Source of the DNA: Synechococcus sp. J7-Johnson
GTDB lineage: Bacteria > Cyanobacteriota > Cyanobacteriia > PCC-6307 > Cyanobiaceae
Assembly: GCF_024345795.1 (NCBI RefSeq)
Contig: NZ_JAGQBU010000024.1
Location: 1 to 43,700 of the forward strand
DNA: 43,700 bases
Reading direction: 5' to 3'
In this document: positions 17,652 through 25,943 of the stretch, in pieces
Numbering within the stretch: position 1 is the stretch's first letter
How the letters are laid out: each line of letters begins with the position of its first letter
Translations under genes and position numbers: made by a program
The notes under the pieces: generated by a model
The model's database searches: none
Seen by the model: only the letters and a program-made list of their open reading frames with translations
Told to the model about the DNA's origin: nothing

Positions 17652-17697
17652 GGCGGAGGAACACGTGGGCTCGACGGCGAGGGGCAAAACTAACGGC

Positions 17698-18150
17698 ATG
17701 ACGCAACGACTGCACCGGTTGTCGACCCTGGTGGCGGCACTCCTGACGCTGTCCGGTGCATTGGCCTCCGGGTTGGGCAGCCCCCTGCCCGCTGCGGCCA
17801 GTCTGCTGGGGCCGGTACTGCGCCTGATGCGACCCCAGCTGGAGAGAAAGCTCAGCGACGTCTGCGTGAGCACTGCCGCCGGCGGCCAGGCCAGCCTGGA
17901 GCGCAGCCTGAAGGAACCCTGCCGTCGTCTGGCGGCACCGGCCAGCGCCTGCCTGATCTCCGAGGCCGAGAGCAGCGGGCGCAGCTTCGGGGTGATCAGC
18001 GAACTGGCCCGGGGCCGGCTTGGCGACGACAGCGAGGTGGTGGTGAAACGCTGCGTTGCCAAGCTGCTGGGGCTGCCCGCCGACAGTCTCAAGGAAGTGT
18101 CTCTGGATGACCTTCAACGCCGCTTCAAGCGCCCCGTCACGCTGCCGTAG
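17698..18150 (+). CDS. Predicted secreted protein, unknown function
   Basis: A 150-residue protein with a likely signal peptide: basic MTQRLHRLS, a hydrophobic stretch through about residue 24, and a possible cut near AAAS. The rest is mostly helical, with three or four cysteines (DVCVST, EPCRRL, SACLIS, KRCVAK) that could form disulfides in the periplasm. I do not recognise a family. It is divergent from the FemAB-like gene and its 3' end overlaps the convergent reductase gene by 14 bases. The protein-like composition and the fitting signal peptide make it a likely real gene. Confidence 0.68.
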   Translation: MTQRLHRLSTLVAALLTLSGALASGLGSPLPAAASLLGPVLRLMRPQLERKLSDVCVSTAAGGQASLERSLKEPCRRLAAPASACLISEAESSGRSFGVISELARGRLGDDSEVVVKRCVAKLLGLPADSLKEVSLDDLQRRFKRPVTLP

Positions 18151-18784
18151 GAGCACTGCAGCGGTAGCGCAGCAGCAGTTCACCGTCCCCCAGGGGCCGG
18201 TGCTCCAGCAACTCCCAGCACTGACCCGAGAGGTCGGGCGCCAGGGGACTCACCCAGCCATGGCTGCCCCCCAGCAGCAGTGGGCAGAGGCTCAGCTGCA
18301 GCTCCTGCACCAGTCCCTCCGCCAGCAGGGCCGTGGCCAGTTCGGCGCCACCGAGCAGCACCAGCCGGCGCAGCCCTCGCCCTGCCAGTTTCGCCAGGGA
18401 AGCCCGCCAGTTGCCAAGGGCCACATGGTCATCAAAGGCCTGCTGGGCAGGCCCAGGTGAAAGCAACCAGCGCTCCAGGGGCTGGGAGAAGAATGGAAGG
18501 GACGGCTCGAGTCCGCGGCCACGACTAACCACCACAACGATGGGTTGAAGTTGGCGCCCCTCCAGGCGGCGACGCGCCAGCAACTCAGGGCGATGGATCA
18601 AGCAGGTGCTGCGATGTAGGCGCAGCGTGGCCGCTCCGACGAGGCAGCCATCAGCCCAGGAGAGGGCCTCCTCGAGCACGGCCCGATCTCCGGCAGCTCC
18701 AAGCTGGGCGGCACCTCCTTGGGCGGGCGCGAGACGGCCATCGAGGCTGATGGCCAGCACCAGCCTCAGCTGGGGCAGGCTCAA
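18137..18784 (-). CDS. RibD C-terminal/DHFR-like reductase
   Basis: NADPH-dependent reductase of 215 residues with only the RibD_C domain (dihydrofolate reductase fold). The N-terminal LRLVLAISLDGRLAP is the substrate-side strand. IVVVVSRG and LRRLVLLGGAELATALL match the nucleotide-binding part, and ELQLSLCPLLLGG is near the end. The deaminase domain of bifunctional RibD is absent. It may reduce a pyrimidine or a pterin. It starts with TTG 18784, which overlaps the TGA of the QueD-like gene (TTGA), so it is probably co-translated with it; this favours a pterin-related role. Confidence 0.85.
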   Translation of the reverse strand: MSLPQLRLVLAISLDGRLAPAQGGAAQLGAAGDRAVLEEALSWADGCLVGAATLRLHRSTCLIHRPELLARRRLEGRQLQPIVVVVSRGRGLEPSLPFFSQPLERWLLSPGPAQQAFDDHVALGNWRASLAKLAGRGLRRLVLLGGAELATALLAEGLVQELQLSLCPLLLGGSHGWVSPLAPDLSGQCWELLEHRPLGDGELLLRYRCSAPTAA

Positions 18785-19767
18785 GCGCCGGCCAAGGCCT
18801 CCAGCACGGCGGGGCGAGTTTCGAGCAGGGGGGTTTCGGCGAACACCTCAGCGGCGTTGTTCGGGCTCTCCTGCAGACGCACCTTGTGCAGAGCTGCACC
18901 AGTGGCGGCAATCGGAGCGCTGAGCAGATCGGCAATGTGCAGTGCGATGTTCTCAGCCGTGGGGACGCAGCTGGCGAAATGGGCCACGTCCTTGTTGAGG
19001 AAGGTGTGATCGAAAGGCTCCACCACCAGTTCGTTCACCAGGCCCTGCAACTCGCCCAGGTCGCAGACCATGCCGGTACGGGGATCGATCGCACCGCGCA
19101 CGGTGACATCGAGCAGGTAATTGTGGCCATGGCCATGGGGGCGGGCGCACTTGCCGTAGATCGATTCGTTCTCGCTCTGGGACAACTCTTCGCGGGCCAG
19201 GCGGTGGGCGGCGGAGAAGTGGGTGCGGATCGAGAGGAAGGCTTCCATGGGATTGCCGATGACATCGGCCCAGAGGGTGGGTTGCTCGTAGAGGCGCAGA
19301 CCGACGAGCGGCAGGTGCGGGGCCAGCCGTTTCCAGATGGCCTGGAGCAGAGCCTCGGTGGTGGGCAGGCAACCCTCGGGTCGGCTCAGATCAAACTCCG
19401 GCCAGCAGTCGTTGAGGAAACGGAAATCGAGGGGATCGGTGACCTCCCGACGGATGGCATGTTTCACATCAGAGAGGTTGAGCACCATGCCGTCGCCATC
19501 GAGCGGGCCAGCCATCGCCACGATCAGCTCATAGTTGTGACCGTGACCCGGGGCGAGGCTGCAGCGGCCAAAGCGGTTGGCGTTCTCCTCATCGCTCAGC
19601 TCCGGCAACCGGTAGAGGTGGCTGGCACTGAACAGGGCCCGTCGGGTGATAACGCAGCCACGGCCGCGGCCATGGTGGTTCATGCCGGCTGAAACGCCAG
19701 TGGTTGGGGTGGCGGGCATCGCCAGGATCCCGGTTGCCATCGACTCGGCGGCGTCCTGCTGGGTCAT
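18781..19767 (-). CDS. Two-domain 6-pyruvoyl/6-carboxy-tetrahydropterin synthase (QueD/PTPS)
   Basis: Tandem fusion of two PTPS/QueD domains, 328 residues, acting on dihydroneopterin triphosphate in pterin or deazaguanine synthesis. Domain 1 (about 40-170) has zinc ligands H50, H75 and H77 and Cys69, but the catalytic Asp-His pair is D114-F115. Domain 2 (about 178-310) has H188, H213, H215, C207, an intact D253-H254 and E300. Domain 1 therefore looks partly degenerate. I chose ATG 19767. The gene is coupled to the downstream reductase by a TTGA overlap and is divergent from aroK across 55 bases. Confidence 0.9.
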   Translation of the reverse strand: MTQQDAAESMATGILAMPATPTTGVSAGMNHHGRGRGCVITRRALFSASHLYRLPELSDEENANRFGRCSLAPGHGHNYELIVAMAGPLDGDGMVLNLSDVKHAIRREVTDPLDFRFLNDCWPEFDLSRPEGCLPTTEALLQAIWKRLAPHLPLVGLRLYEQPTLWADVIGNPMEAFLSIRTHFSAAHRLAREELSQSENESIYGKCARPHGHGHNYLLDVTVRGAIDPRTGMVCDLGELQGLVNELVVEPFDHTFLNKDVAHFASCVPTAENIALHIADLLSAPIAATGAALHKVRLQESPNNAAEVFAETPLLETRPAVLEALAGA

Positions 19768-19822
19768 CCTAGGGATTCCGCCCCTGGCAACGCCGGACCC
19801 AAGTCTTCGCCGACCAGCCCCC

Positions 19823-20509
19823 ATGGCCTCTGAACCGCCCTCCACCGCCAGCGTCAGCGTCAGCCCAGATTTGCCCGGGAGCCTGGAGGGCCTCAACATC
19901 TACCTGGTGGGGATGATGGGGGCAGGCAAGAGCAGTGTGGGGCGCCCGCTGGCCGAAGCCCTCGGCTATCGCTTCATCGATGCCGACAGCGTGCTCGAGC
20001 AGCACGCCGGCTGCTCCATCCCCGAACTGTTCGAGCACCAGGGAGAAGCGGCCTTTCGCGAACTGGAGTCGGCCGTGCTCAACCGGATCGCCTGCTGGCA
20101 TTCCCTGGTGGTGGCCACAGGCGGTGGCGTGGTCAGCCGCCCCGTCAACTGGGGCCAGATGCGGCAGGGGCTGGTGGTGTGGCTGGACGCCCCAGAGGAG
20201 CTGTTGCTGAAGCGCCTCCGAGCCGATCCAGGCCAGCGGCCCCTGTTGACCACGGCTGATCCTGAGTCGCGGCTGCGCCAGCTGCTTGACCAACGCCGGC
20301 CCCTCTACAGCCAGGCCGACCTGAGGGTGCCCCAGGACGGCCGGGCGGCCGCGGCAGTGGCCCAGCAGGTCGTGGAGGCGATCCCGACGGTGCTGCGCCA
20401 GCGGGAGGCGCCACCCCAGGCTCCCGCCGAACTGATCGACATGAACGGCGCCAGTGCAGCGAGCCTGAACAGCACAGCAGAGCTGCAAGGAGTTCCAGGT
20501 CTGCAGTAA
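19823..20509 (+). CDS. aroK: Shikimate kinase AroK
   Basis: Kinase of 228 residues that phosphorylates shikimate at O3 in the aromatic amino acid pathway. The P-loop GMMGAGKS spans 30-37. The shikimate-binding residues appear in FIDAD and in FRELES, and GGG in VVATGGGVV is the next conserved site; the lid arginines are in RPLL. It is longer than E. coli AroK by an N-terminal tail of about 25 and a C-terminal tail of about 45 residues, both of low complexity, as in other picocyanobacteria. ATG 19823 is the first start after the divergent QueD-like gene. Confidence 0.95.
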   Translation: MASEPPSTASVSVSPDLPGSLEGLNIYLVGMMGAGKSSVGRPLAEALGYRFIDADSVLEQHAGCSIPELFEHQGEAAFRELESAVLNRIACWHSLVVATGGGVVSRPVNWGQMRQGLVVWLDAPEELLLKRLRADPGQRPLLTTADPESRLRQLLDQRRPLYSQADLRVPQDGRAAAAVAQQVVEAIPTVLRQREAPPQAPAELIDMNGASAASLNSTAELQGVPGLQ

Positions 20510-20549
20510 CCCTCTAATCGGAACTGAACTCCATCGAGGCGTTCGTGCA

Positions 20550-20813
20550 TCAACGGGCCGGGGGCTCCAGGCGCACGGCAAACCACTGAACAGCCATGCC
20601 GGGCTCCAACTCCAGTTCACAGGCCGTTTCCAGCAGGCGCTCGGCCCGTTCACGGTCGCTGGGCAGGGAGCGCAGGTCGGCGGGGGGCTCTTCCAGTTCA
20701 GCGAGCTGGGTGGTGAGCCAGCTGAGGGTTTCGGCGGCCGAGAGAATGCGTTCACCCCGGGAGGGCTCCAGCACCACGTAATGATCGAGTTCCCGCAGCA
20801 GGGGATCGGACAT
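20550..20813 (-). CDS. CRR7-like NDH-1 accessory protein
   Basis: Small protein of 87 residues matching the chlororespiratory reduction 7 family. Conserved blocks are LDHYVVLEPSRGERILSAAET, PADLRSLPSDRERAERLLETACELELEPG and a C-terminal QWFAVRLE. In plants CRR7 is needed to assemble chloroplast NDH subcomplex A; the cyanobacterial homologues are less studied. The ATG at 20813 shares the tetranucleotide CATG with the ATG of the divergent gene at 20812, so the two coding regions meet head to head with no gap. A longer frame upstream would overlap that gene and is unlikely. Confidence 0.85.
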   Translation of the reverse strand: MSDPLLRELDHYVVLEPSRGERILSAAETLSWLTTQLAELEEPPADLRSLPSDRERAERLLETACELELEPGMAVQWFAVRLEPPAR

Positions 20814-21507
20814 GCTCAGCTCACGGATCGCCTTCATCCTCGCCGCCCTGATCGCCCTCTGGCCGGGGCAGGCAATGGTGGCCAACAGTGGCCCAGGTCC
20901 GCTGGAGCGGCGGCTGGTGGCCTGGCCGGAATGGAGTCTGCCGGCTCCGCTCAGCCGACCCGGTCGCAGCGATCTCCGCTACCCCGACTGGTTCGCCGGG
21001 GCCTGGTGGGTCCACAGCCTGGAGGAGGGCAGTTCTGCGCCGATCCCGCCCTATGCGGTGCGCTTCCTCATGGATCACCGAGGGGCAGTGGTGGGAGATC
21101 GTGCGTTCAACGCCACCCAGGTGGGCGATGCGCTACTGGGTGGTCAGCTGCTCTCGGTCGCCAACGACCCGGCCAACCCCAACCGTCAACTGGCTCTGCT
21201 GCGCGGTGATCTGGAGCTGGAATCCACCGTGATCGGCCGCCGCAGCCAGGGTGGTTCGGAGGCTGTGGCCCTTGGCGAAAGCTTTCTCAGCGACGAGCTG
21301 GCCCTGCAGGTGCTGCACGGCCCCGGTGGGGCCCGGATCAGCCGCGTGGAGACCCTGAGCCGCTACCGGCTCGTGGACAGCACTCCGGGCCACGAACTGA
21401 TCCGGGCGGAGCAGTGGCAGGCCAGCTACCCGTCACCGGAGCAGGGGCTAGTGGCCCATGCCGGCGACAGCCATCACCTCTGGTTGCTGCTCAGCCGCAA
21501 CCCCTGA
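20812..21507 (+). CDS. Predicted exported protein, DUF6816-like
   Basis: Protein of 231 residues with a signal peptide (MLSSRIAFILAALIALWPGQAMVA) and a mature part beginning with a WPEWSLPAPLSRPGRSDLRYP segment and the tryptophan-rich WFAGAWWVHS. These resemble the cyanobacterial/plastid family I recall as DUF6816, but the name is uncertain. The remainder is likely beta-rich and lipocalin-like in pattern (RFLMDHRGAVVGDRAFN, LSRYRLVD, EQWQASYPSP). Probably lumenal or periplasmic; function unknown. Its ATG overlaps the divergent crr7-like start by two bases, and the convergent GST stop lies nine bases after its own. Confidence 0.72.
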   Translation: MLSSRIAFILAALIALWPGQAMVANSGPGPLERRLVAWPEWSLPAPLSRPGRSDLRYPDWFAGAWWVHSLEEGSSAPIPPYAVRFLMDHRGAVVGDRAFNATQVGDALLGGQLLSVANDPANPNRQLALLRGDLELESTVIGRRSQGGSEAVALGESFLSDELALQVLHGPGGARISRVETLSRYRLVDSTPGHELIRAEQWQASYPSPEQGLVAHAGDSHHLWLLLSRNP

Positions 21508-21516
21508 GTACCCGGA

Positions 21517-22263
21517 TCAGGGTGTGGTCGGGGAAACCGGCTCGCTGACAGCAATACGGCCGAGGGAGAGGTACAGGCCATCCCTCCAGGCGAACAGGCT
21601 GGTAAGCAGAGGATGGTCGGCCAGGCCTGGCACGCCACGGCCAGCCAGGGGGGCACCGGAGCTGGCCGGGAAGAGCAGCAGCGACAGCTGGGCCGCCACC
21701 GCCAGATCAGCCAGAGAGAGGCGATCACCCACAAGAAAACGGCCGGGCGCGAGAAGCACCGCCAGCTGCTCGAGGTTCGCCTGCAGTTGGCGCCGCTCTG
21801 CCTGGCCGATGGTGTCGCCAAGCGACGCGAGCAGATCCGTGGGCAGGGCCCCCACCACCAGCGAGCGCAGCACCGCAGGGGTGGCTTCAGGCAGCAGGGC
21901 GCCGCGCAGCACCGAATCCGAGCTTGCCGCCTGCAGCAGAGCCTGACGGACCCCGCTGGCCAGGGCAGTGTCGGCCCAGTCTTCAAGCAGGAGCACCCGC
22001 GCCCTTTCGGCCGGATCCTCGGGAATCAGGGGAGGGGTCGGCACCTGGCGCTCCAGGTACTGGGCAATTGAGCTGGAGTCGGCGATCACCTCGGCTCCAT
22101 CCACGAGCACCGGCACCTGACGCTGACCTGAGAGACGGAACAGCTCAAGCTGCCCCAACCCGGGGGTGACCTCGATGACGCGATACTCCAGACCTTTGGC
22201 GGCCAGGATCAACCTCACCTTCTCGCAGAAGGAGGAATGGCGGAACTGGTGGAGCTCGAGCAT
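21517..22263 (-). CDS. Glutathione S-transferase family protein
   Basis: Thioredoxin-fold transferase of 248 residues. The N-terminal GST domain starts MLELHQFRHSSFCEKVRLIL, with the likely catalytic Ser/Cys in SSFC at 10-13, and continues through the cis-proline segment QVPVLVDG and the glutathione-contacting ADSSSIAQYLE. The helical C-terminal domain includes FLVGDRLSLADLAVAAQ, the usual N-capping/hydrophobic staple region. Substrate unknown; omega/theta-like members often do dehydroascorbate or glutathionyl-conjugate reduction. ATG 22263 chosen; a longer frame starts 20 codons upstream. It is divergent from ycf33 across 113 bases. Confidence 0.88.
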   Translation of the reverse strand: MLELHQFRHSSFCEKVRLILAAKGLEYRVIEVTPGLGQLELFRLSGQRQVPVLVDGAEVIADSSSIAQYLERQVPTPPLIPEDPAERARVLLLEDWADTALASGVRQALLQAASSDSVLRGALLPEATPAVLRSLVVGALPTDLLASLGDTIGQAERRQLQANLEQLAVLLAPGRFLVGDRLSLADLAVAAQLSLLLFPASSGAPLAGRGVPGLADHPLLTSLFAWRDGLYLSLGRIAVSEPVSPTTP

Positions 22264-22376
22264 CGGCGGCACGGTCCTCTGGGCGGCAGAGTAGCCCTCA
22301 TGTTCTCCCGGCGTGGGCGGCACCCCGCCACTGCCTCGCCTTTCAACGACTTGCCACCCACTGCCCCGCCTGCGCC

Positions 22377-22583
22377 ATGAAGGACTTCTTCCTCAACGTG
22401 ACGCGCTACCCGCGCTACCTGGTGGCCTTCAGCCTCGGTGTGTTCAACTCCGTGCTCGAACCCCTGGCAAAACGGCGCAGCAACCCGGTCACCGCCGTAG
22501 CCCTTGTGGGGGCCCTGGTGAGCGGAATGATCAGCCTGAGCCTGGTGCTGCGTGCCATGGTGAATCCAGCACCACTGGCATAG
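22377..22583 (+). CDS. ycf33: Ycf33 / DUF751 small membrane protein
   Basis: A 68-residue protein with two hydrophobic segments: [21 protein letters not shown] and [23 protein letters not shown]. This matches DUF751, the family of the plastid-encoded Ycf33 proteins, including the [11 protein letters not shown] start and the NPVTA motif. Function unknown; it is conserved across cyanobacteria and algal plastids, probably in thylakoids. The rbfA ATG begins two bases after its TAG, so the two are likely co-transcribed. Confidence 0.88.
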   Translation: MKDFFLNVTRYPRYLVAFSLGVFNSVLEPLAKRRSNPVTAVALVGALVSGMISLSLVLRAMVNPAPLA

Positions 22584-22585
22584 GA

Positions 22586-23035
22586 ATGGCACAGGGCCGA
22601 CGGGTCGAGCGGATGGCTTCCCTGATTCGCCGGGAGATCAGTGAGCTGCTGGTGAACGGCATCAAGGACGAGCGGGTCTCGCTGGGCATGGTCAGTGTCA
22701 CCCAGGTGGAAGTGGCGGGTGATCTGCAGCACTGCAAGATTTTCGTGAGCGTCTTCGGGAGCGACGAGGACCGCCAGACGACCCTGGCCGGTCTGAAGTC
22801 GGCGGCTCCCTTCGTGAAAGGGGAGCTGGCACGGCGGCTGAATCTGCGCCGCACCCCCGAGGTGCAGTTCCTGCTCGATCGGGGCCTTGAGCGGGGCGGG
22901 GCGGTGCTCGGGCTGCTCAGCCAATTGGGGGAGGAGCGGCAGCAACGGGAGGCCCTGGCCGTTGATGAGCCTCCCCCCTCTGATGAACCCCTCACAGCTG
23001 AAGCCGTCGACGGAGGCCAGGGCAGCGGGCGATGA
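22586..23035 (+). CDS. rbfA: 30S ribosome-binding factor RbfA
   Basis: Type II KH-domain factor of 149 residues that binds the immature 30S subunit near the 5' end of 16S rRNA and supports late maturation and cold growth. Features are [49 protein letters not shown] and the AxG-kink equivalent region [14 protein letters not shown]. The C-terminal 35 residues are an acidic, disordered tail. The ATG at 22586 follows ycf33 by two bases, and its TGA overlaps the nagZ ATG (ATGA). Confidence 0.94.
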   Translation: MAQGRRVERMASLIRREISELLVNGIKDERVSLGMVSVTQVEVAGDLQHCKIFVSVFGSDEDRQTTLAGLKSAAPFVKGELARRLNLRRTPEVQFLLDRGLERGGAVLGLLSQLGEERQQREALAVDEPPPSDEPLTAEAVDGGQGSGR

Positions 23036-24684
23036 CGACGGTTCTGCCCCAGGACCTGGAGCCCCTACCACCGGCGGCTGAACTGCGCAGGCAGGTGGCC
23101 CGGCTGCTGGTGATCCGCGGCAGCGGCCACCTGAGTGACGGTCAGCGGCGCTACCCACTCTGGGAACTGGAGAACTCCACCCTGAAGCGGCTGCTGGCAG
23201 AAGGCGTGGGTGGCGTGATCCTGCTGGGGGGCAGTGCCGCCGAGCTGCGCCTGCGCAGCGAACAACTGCGGAATTGGTCGGAGCAACCGCTGCTGATCTG
23301 CGCCGATGTGGAGGAGGGGGTGGGGCAGCGATTCGAGGGGGCCAGCTGGCTGGTACCGCCCCTGGCTGTCGGGCGCCTGCACCGCAGCGATCCTGAGGGC
23401 GCCCTCTCCCTGGCCCGCCGCTACGGCCACTGCACGGGCCGCCAGGCGCGCCTGCTGGGGCTCAACGGTGTGCTCGCTCCGGTCTGCGATGTCAACAACA
23501 ACCCCGACAACCCAGTGATCAACGTGCGCGCCTGGGGGGAGACCGCCGCCACCGCGTCGGCCCTGGCGGCGGCCTTCGTGGAGGGGGCCCAGGCCGAAGG
23601 GGTGCTCTGCTGCGCCAAGCACTTCCCCGGTCACGGAGACACCAGCGACGACTCCCACCTGGAATTGCCCCGCCTGCCCCATGGCAGGGAGCGGCTGGAG
23701 GCGATCGAGCTGCCCCCCTTCCGGGCGGCCATGGCCGCCGGCTGCGCGGCGGTGATGACCGCCCACCTGCAGCTGGACGCCCTGGATCCGCTGCGGCCGG
23801 CCACCCTTTCGCGGCCCGTGCTCACGGGGCTGCTGCGGCACGAGCTGGGATTCACGGGGCTGGTGATCACCGACGCCCTGGTGATGGAGGCGATCACCTC
23901 CCGCTGGGGCGCAGCGGAGGCCGCCGTGCTGGCCTTCGAGGCCGGCTCGGATCTGATTCTGATGCCCGCCGATGCAGATGCCGCAATCGAGGGTCTGGTG
24001 GAGGCCTTCAGCACCAGGCGCCTGTCGCTGGAGCAGCTGAACCAGAGCCTGCGGCGGCGCGAGCAGGCTCTGGCCGCCGCAGGCTCCCGGGCCCCGGCCG
24101 CCTCGATGGCACCACTGGAGGGGCTGGGCGAGCTGGAGACTCCGCAGGATCAGGCCCTGGCGCGGGAGCTGGTGGAGATGAGTCTGAACACGCGGGGCCA
24201 CCAGGACCTGCCGCCGGGGCCAGGGGTCAACCTGATCCGCCTGGACAACAGCCTGGCCTGTCCCTTCCTGCCTGCGATGGCGCCGGCCCTGTTGCGGCCA
24301 GCCGCGGCCGACTACCGATGCTGCCTGCTGGACGCCCGTGGGCCCAGTCCCTGGAGCGGGGACGCCGAGGCACCCCTCGCCCTTGACCGCCTGCCGGATG
24401 GGCCGTTGTTTCTGCAGTTGTTCGTGCGCGGCAATCCCTTCCGCGGCAGCGCCGGAGCTGATGAACCCTGGCCCGCGGTGATCCGGCAGCTGCTGCGGCT
24501 TGGTCGGTTAGCTGGCCTCACCGTGCTGGGCAGTCCCTACCTGTGGGAGGCCCTGGAGCCCCAGCTTCCCAGTGGAATTCCTGCGGGCTACAGCCCCGCC
24601 CAGATGCCCCTGGCCCAGGCCGCCCTGCTCACAAGGCTCGGCCTGGCCGCCGGCAGCCCCGCCGAGGGCGGCTTCACCGACTGA
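23032..24684 (+). CDS. nagZ: GH3 beta-N-acetylhexosaminidase (NagZ-like)
   Basis: Glycoside hydrolase family 3 enzyme, 550 residues, that removes N-acetylglucosamine from muropeptides during cell-wall recycling. The TIM-barrel domain (about 20-345) contains the general acid/base loop [14 protein letters not shown] (196-209) and the nucleophile Asp281 in VITDALVM. The His-Asp dyad loop is diagnostic of the NagZ branch. A further C-terminal region of about 200 residues is less conserved and is not present in the short E. coli enzyme. The start overlaps rbfA by four bases. Confidence 0.92.
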   Translation: MTTVLPQDLEPLPPAAELRRQVARLLVIRGSGHLSDGQRRYPLWELENSTLKRLLAEGVGGVILLGGSAAELRLRSEQLRNWSEQPLLICADVEEGVGQRFEGASWLVPPLAVGRLHRSDPEGALSLARRYGHCTGRQARLLGLNGVLAPVCDVNNNPDNPVINVRAWGETAATASALAAAFVEGAQAEGVLCCAKHFPGHGDTSDDSHLELPRLPHGRERLEAIELPPFRAAMAAGCAAVMTAHLQLDALDPLRPATLSRPVLTGLLRHELGFTGLVITDALVMEAITSRWGAAEAAVLAFEAGSDLILMPADADAAIEGLVEAFSTRRLSLEQLNQSLRRREQALAAAGSRAPAASMAPLEGLGELETPQDQALARELVEMSLNTRGHQDLPPGPGVNLIRLDNSLACPFLPAMAPALLRPAAADYRCCLLDARGPSPWSGDAEAPLALDRLPDGPLFLQLFVRGNPFRGSAGADEPWPAVIRQLLRLGRLAGLTVLGSPYLWEALEPQLPSGIPAGYSPAQMPLAQAALLTRLGLAAGSPAEGGFTD

Positions 24685-24734
24685 GCCCGATCACGCCTGA
24701 AGCCCTGACCTCTCACCCCTAACCTCCCGCCTGG

Positions 24735-25943
24735 TTGCGGGCCGCCGCCGTGCTCAGCCTGTCGATGATCGTGCGCAACGAGGCCGAGCGCCTCGGCCGC
24801 TGCCTGGAGTCGGTGGCGGGGTTCGCCGATGAGCTGGTGGTGGTGGACACCGGCTCCAGCGACGACACGGTGGCGGTGGCTGAACTCCATGGCGCCCGGG
24901 TGGAGCGCATCGTCTGGCCCGGGGACTTCGCCCCCGCCCGCAACCTGGCCCTGGAGTGGGTCCGGGGTACCTGGGTGCTGGTGCTTGATGCCGATGAGCA
25001 GCTGCTGGAGGAGGCCCGTGAACCATTGCGCGCGTTGATGGCCGATCCCGACACGCTGCTGATCAACCTGCTGCGCCAGGAAGTGGGCGCGCTGCAATCG
25101 CCTTACTCCAGCGTCAGTCGTCTGTTCCAGCGTCACCCCCAGATCCGCTGGAGCCGCCCATATCACGCGATGGTGGATGACAGCGTGGCCGAGCTGCTCG
25201 CAAAGGAGCCCCGCTGGAAAGTGGTGGACTGCCCCCAGCCGGCGATCCTCCATGAGGGATACCGACCGGAACGGCTTGCCGATGGGCGCAAGGCGCGGCA
25301 ATTGCGACGGGCCATGGAGCAGGAGCTGCGGGAGTACCCCGGGAATGCCTACGCCAGCGCCAAACTCGGTGGCCTGGAGATCAGCGAGGGGCGGGTGAAG
25401 CGTGGGATTGCCCTGCTCAGGGCCGGGCTGGCTGGCTGCCCCCCCGGAGCCCACCCCGAACGCTTTGAACTGCTGCTGCACCTGGCGATGGCCGAGGCCA
25501 GCCGCCATCCCGCCAGGGCCGCGGCCCTGTACCGGGAGGCCCTGGAGCTGCCGCTCGATCCACGGCTGCAGGTCGCGGCACGGCTGAACCTGGCGGCCCT
25601 GCAGCTGCAGGACGGCGCCACGGAAGAGGCTGCCCAGCTGGCGGAAGCCGTCACGCGCGGGGCACCCGAGCTGGCTCTGGGCTGGTACAACCTCGGCCTG
25701 ATCCGCCGCCGCCTCGGCGACATTCGCGGCTCCCTCAAGGCCTACGACATCGCCGTGAGCCTGGCCCCCGAGCACGCCGAAACCCACCAGAACCGGGCGG
25801 TGGCCCAGCTGCTGGCGGGCGACATCAGCGCTGCCCGCGCCAGTTTTCGCCAGGCCATTGCCCAGCTGCGGCAGCAGGGCCAGACCAGCGCCGCCGAGCA
25901 ATTGCAGCGGCAGGCGGGGGCGATGGTGAGACTGGACGACTGA
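24735..25943 (+). CDS. GT2 glycosyltransferase with TPR tail
   Basis: Protein of about 402 residues. The N-terminal GT-A domain (1-230) begins LSLSMIVRNEAERLGRCLESV, has VVVDTGSSDDT and the metal-binding DADE at 85-88, and continues to ILHEGY, as in the 'TPR-containing GT2/SunS-like' group. The C-terminal half is built of tetratricopeptide-like helical repeats (such as LGWYNLGLIRRRLGDIRGSLKAYDIA). Acceptor unknown. No ATG is available: TTG 24735 or GTG 24750 must be used, with no clear Shine-Dalgarno. The stop overlaps the hemD ATG by one base (TGATG). Confidence 0.86.
   Translation: MRAAAVLSLSMIVRNEAERLGRCLESVAGFADELVVVDTGSSDDTVAVAELHGARVERIVWPGDFAPARNLALEWVRGTWVLVLDADEQLLEEAREPLRALMADPDTLLINLLRQEVGALQSPYSSVSRLFQRHPQIRWSRPYHAMVDDSVAELLAKEPRWKVVDCPQPAILHEGYRPERLADGRKARQLRRAMEQELREYPGNAYASAKLGGLEISEGRVKRGIALLRAGLAGCPPGAHPERFELLLHLAMAEASRHPARAAALYREALELPLDPRLQVAARLNLAALQLQDGATEEAAQLAEAVTRGAPELALGWYNLGLIRRRLGDIRGSLKAYDIAVSLAPEHAETHQNRAVAQLLAGDISAARASFRQAIAQLRQQGQTSAAEQLQRQAGAMVRLDD

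Noticed and set aside
24588-25901. 437-codon minus-strand open frame
   Set aside because: Antisense to the glycosyltransferase-TPR gene; low-complexity shadow.
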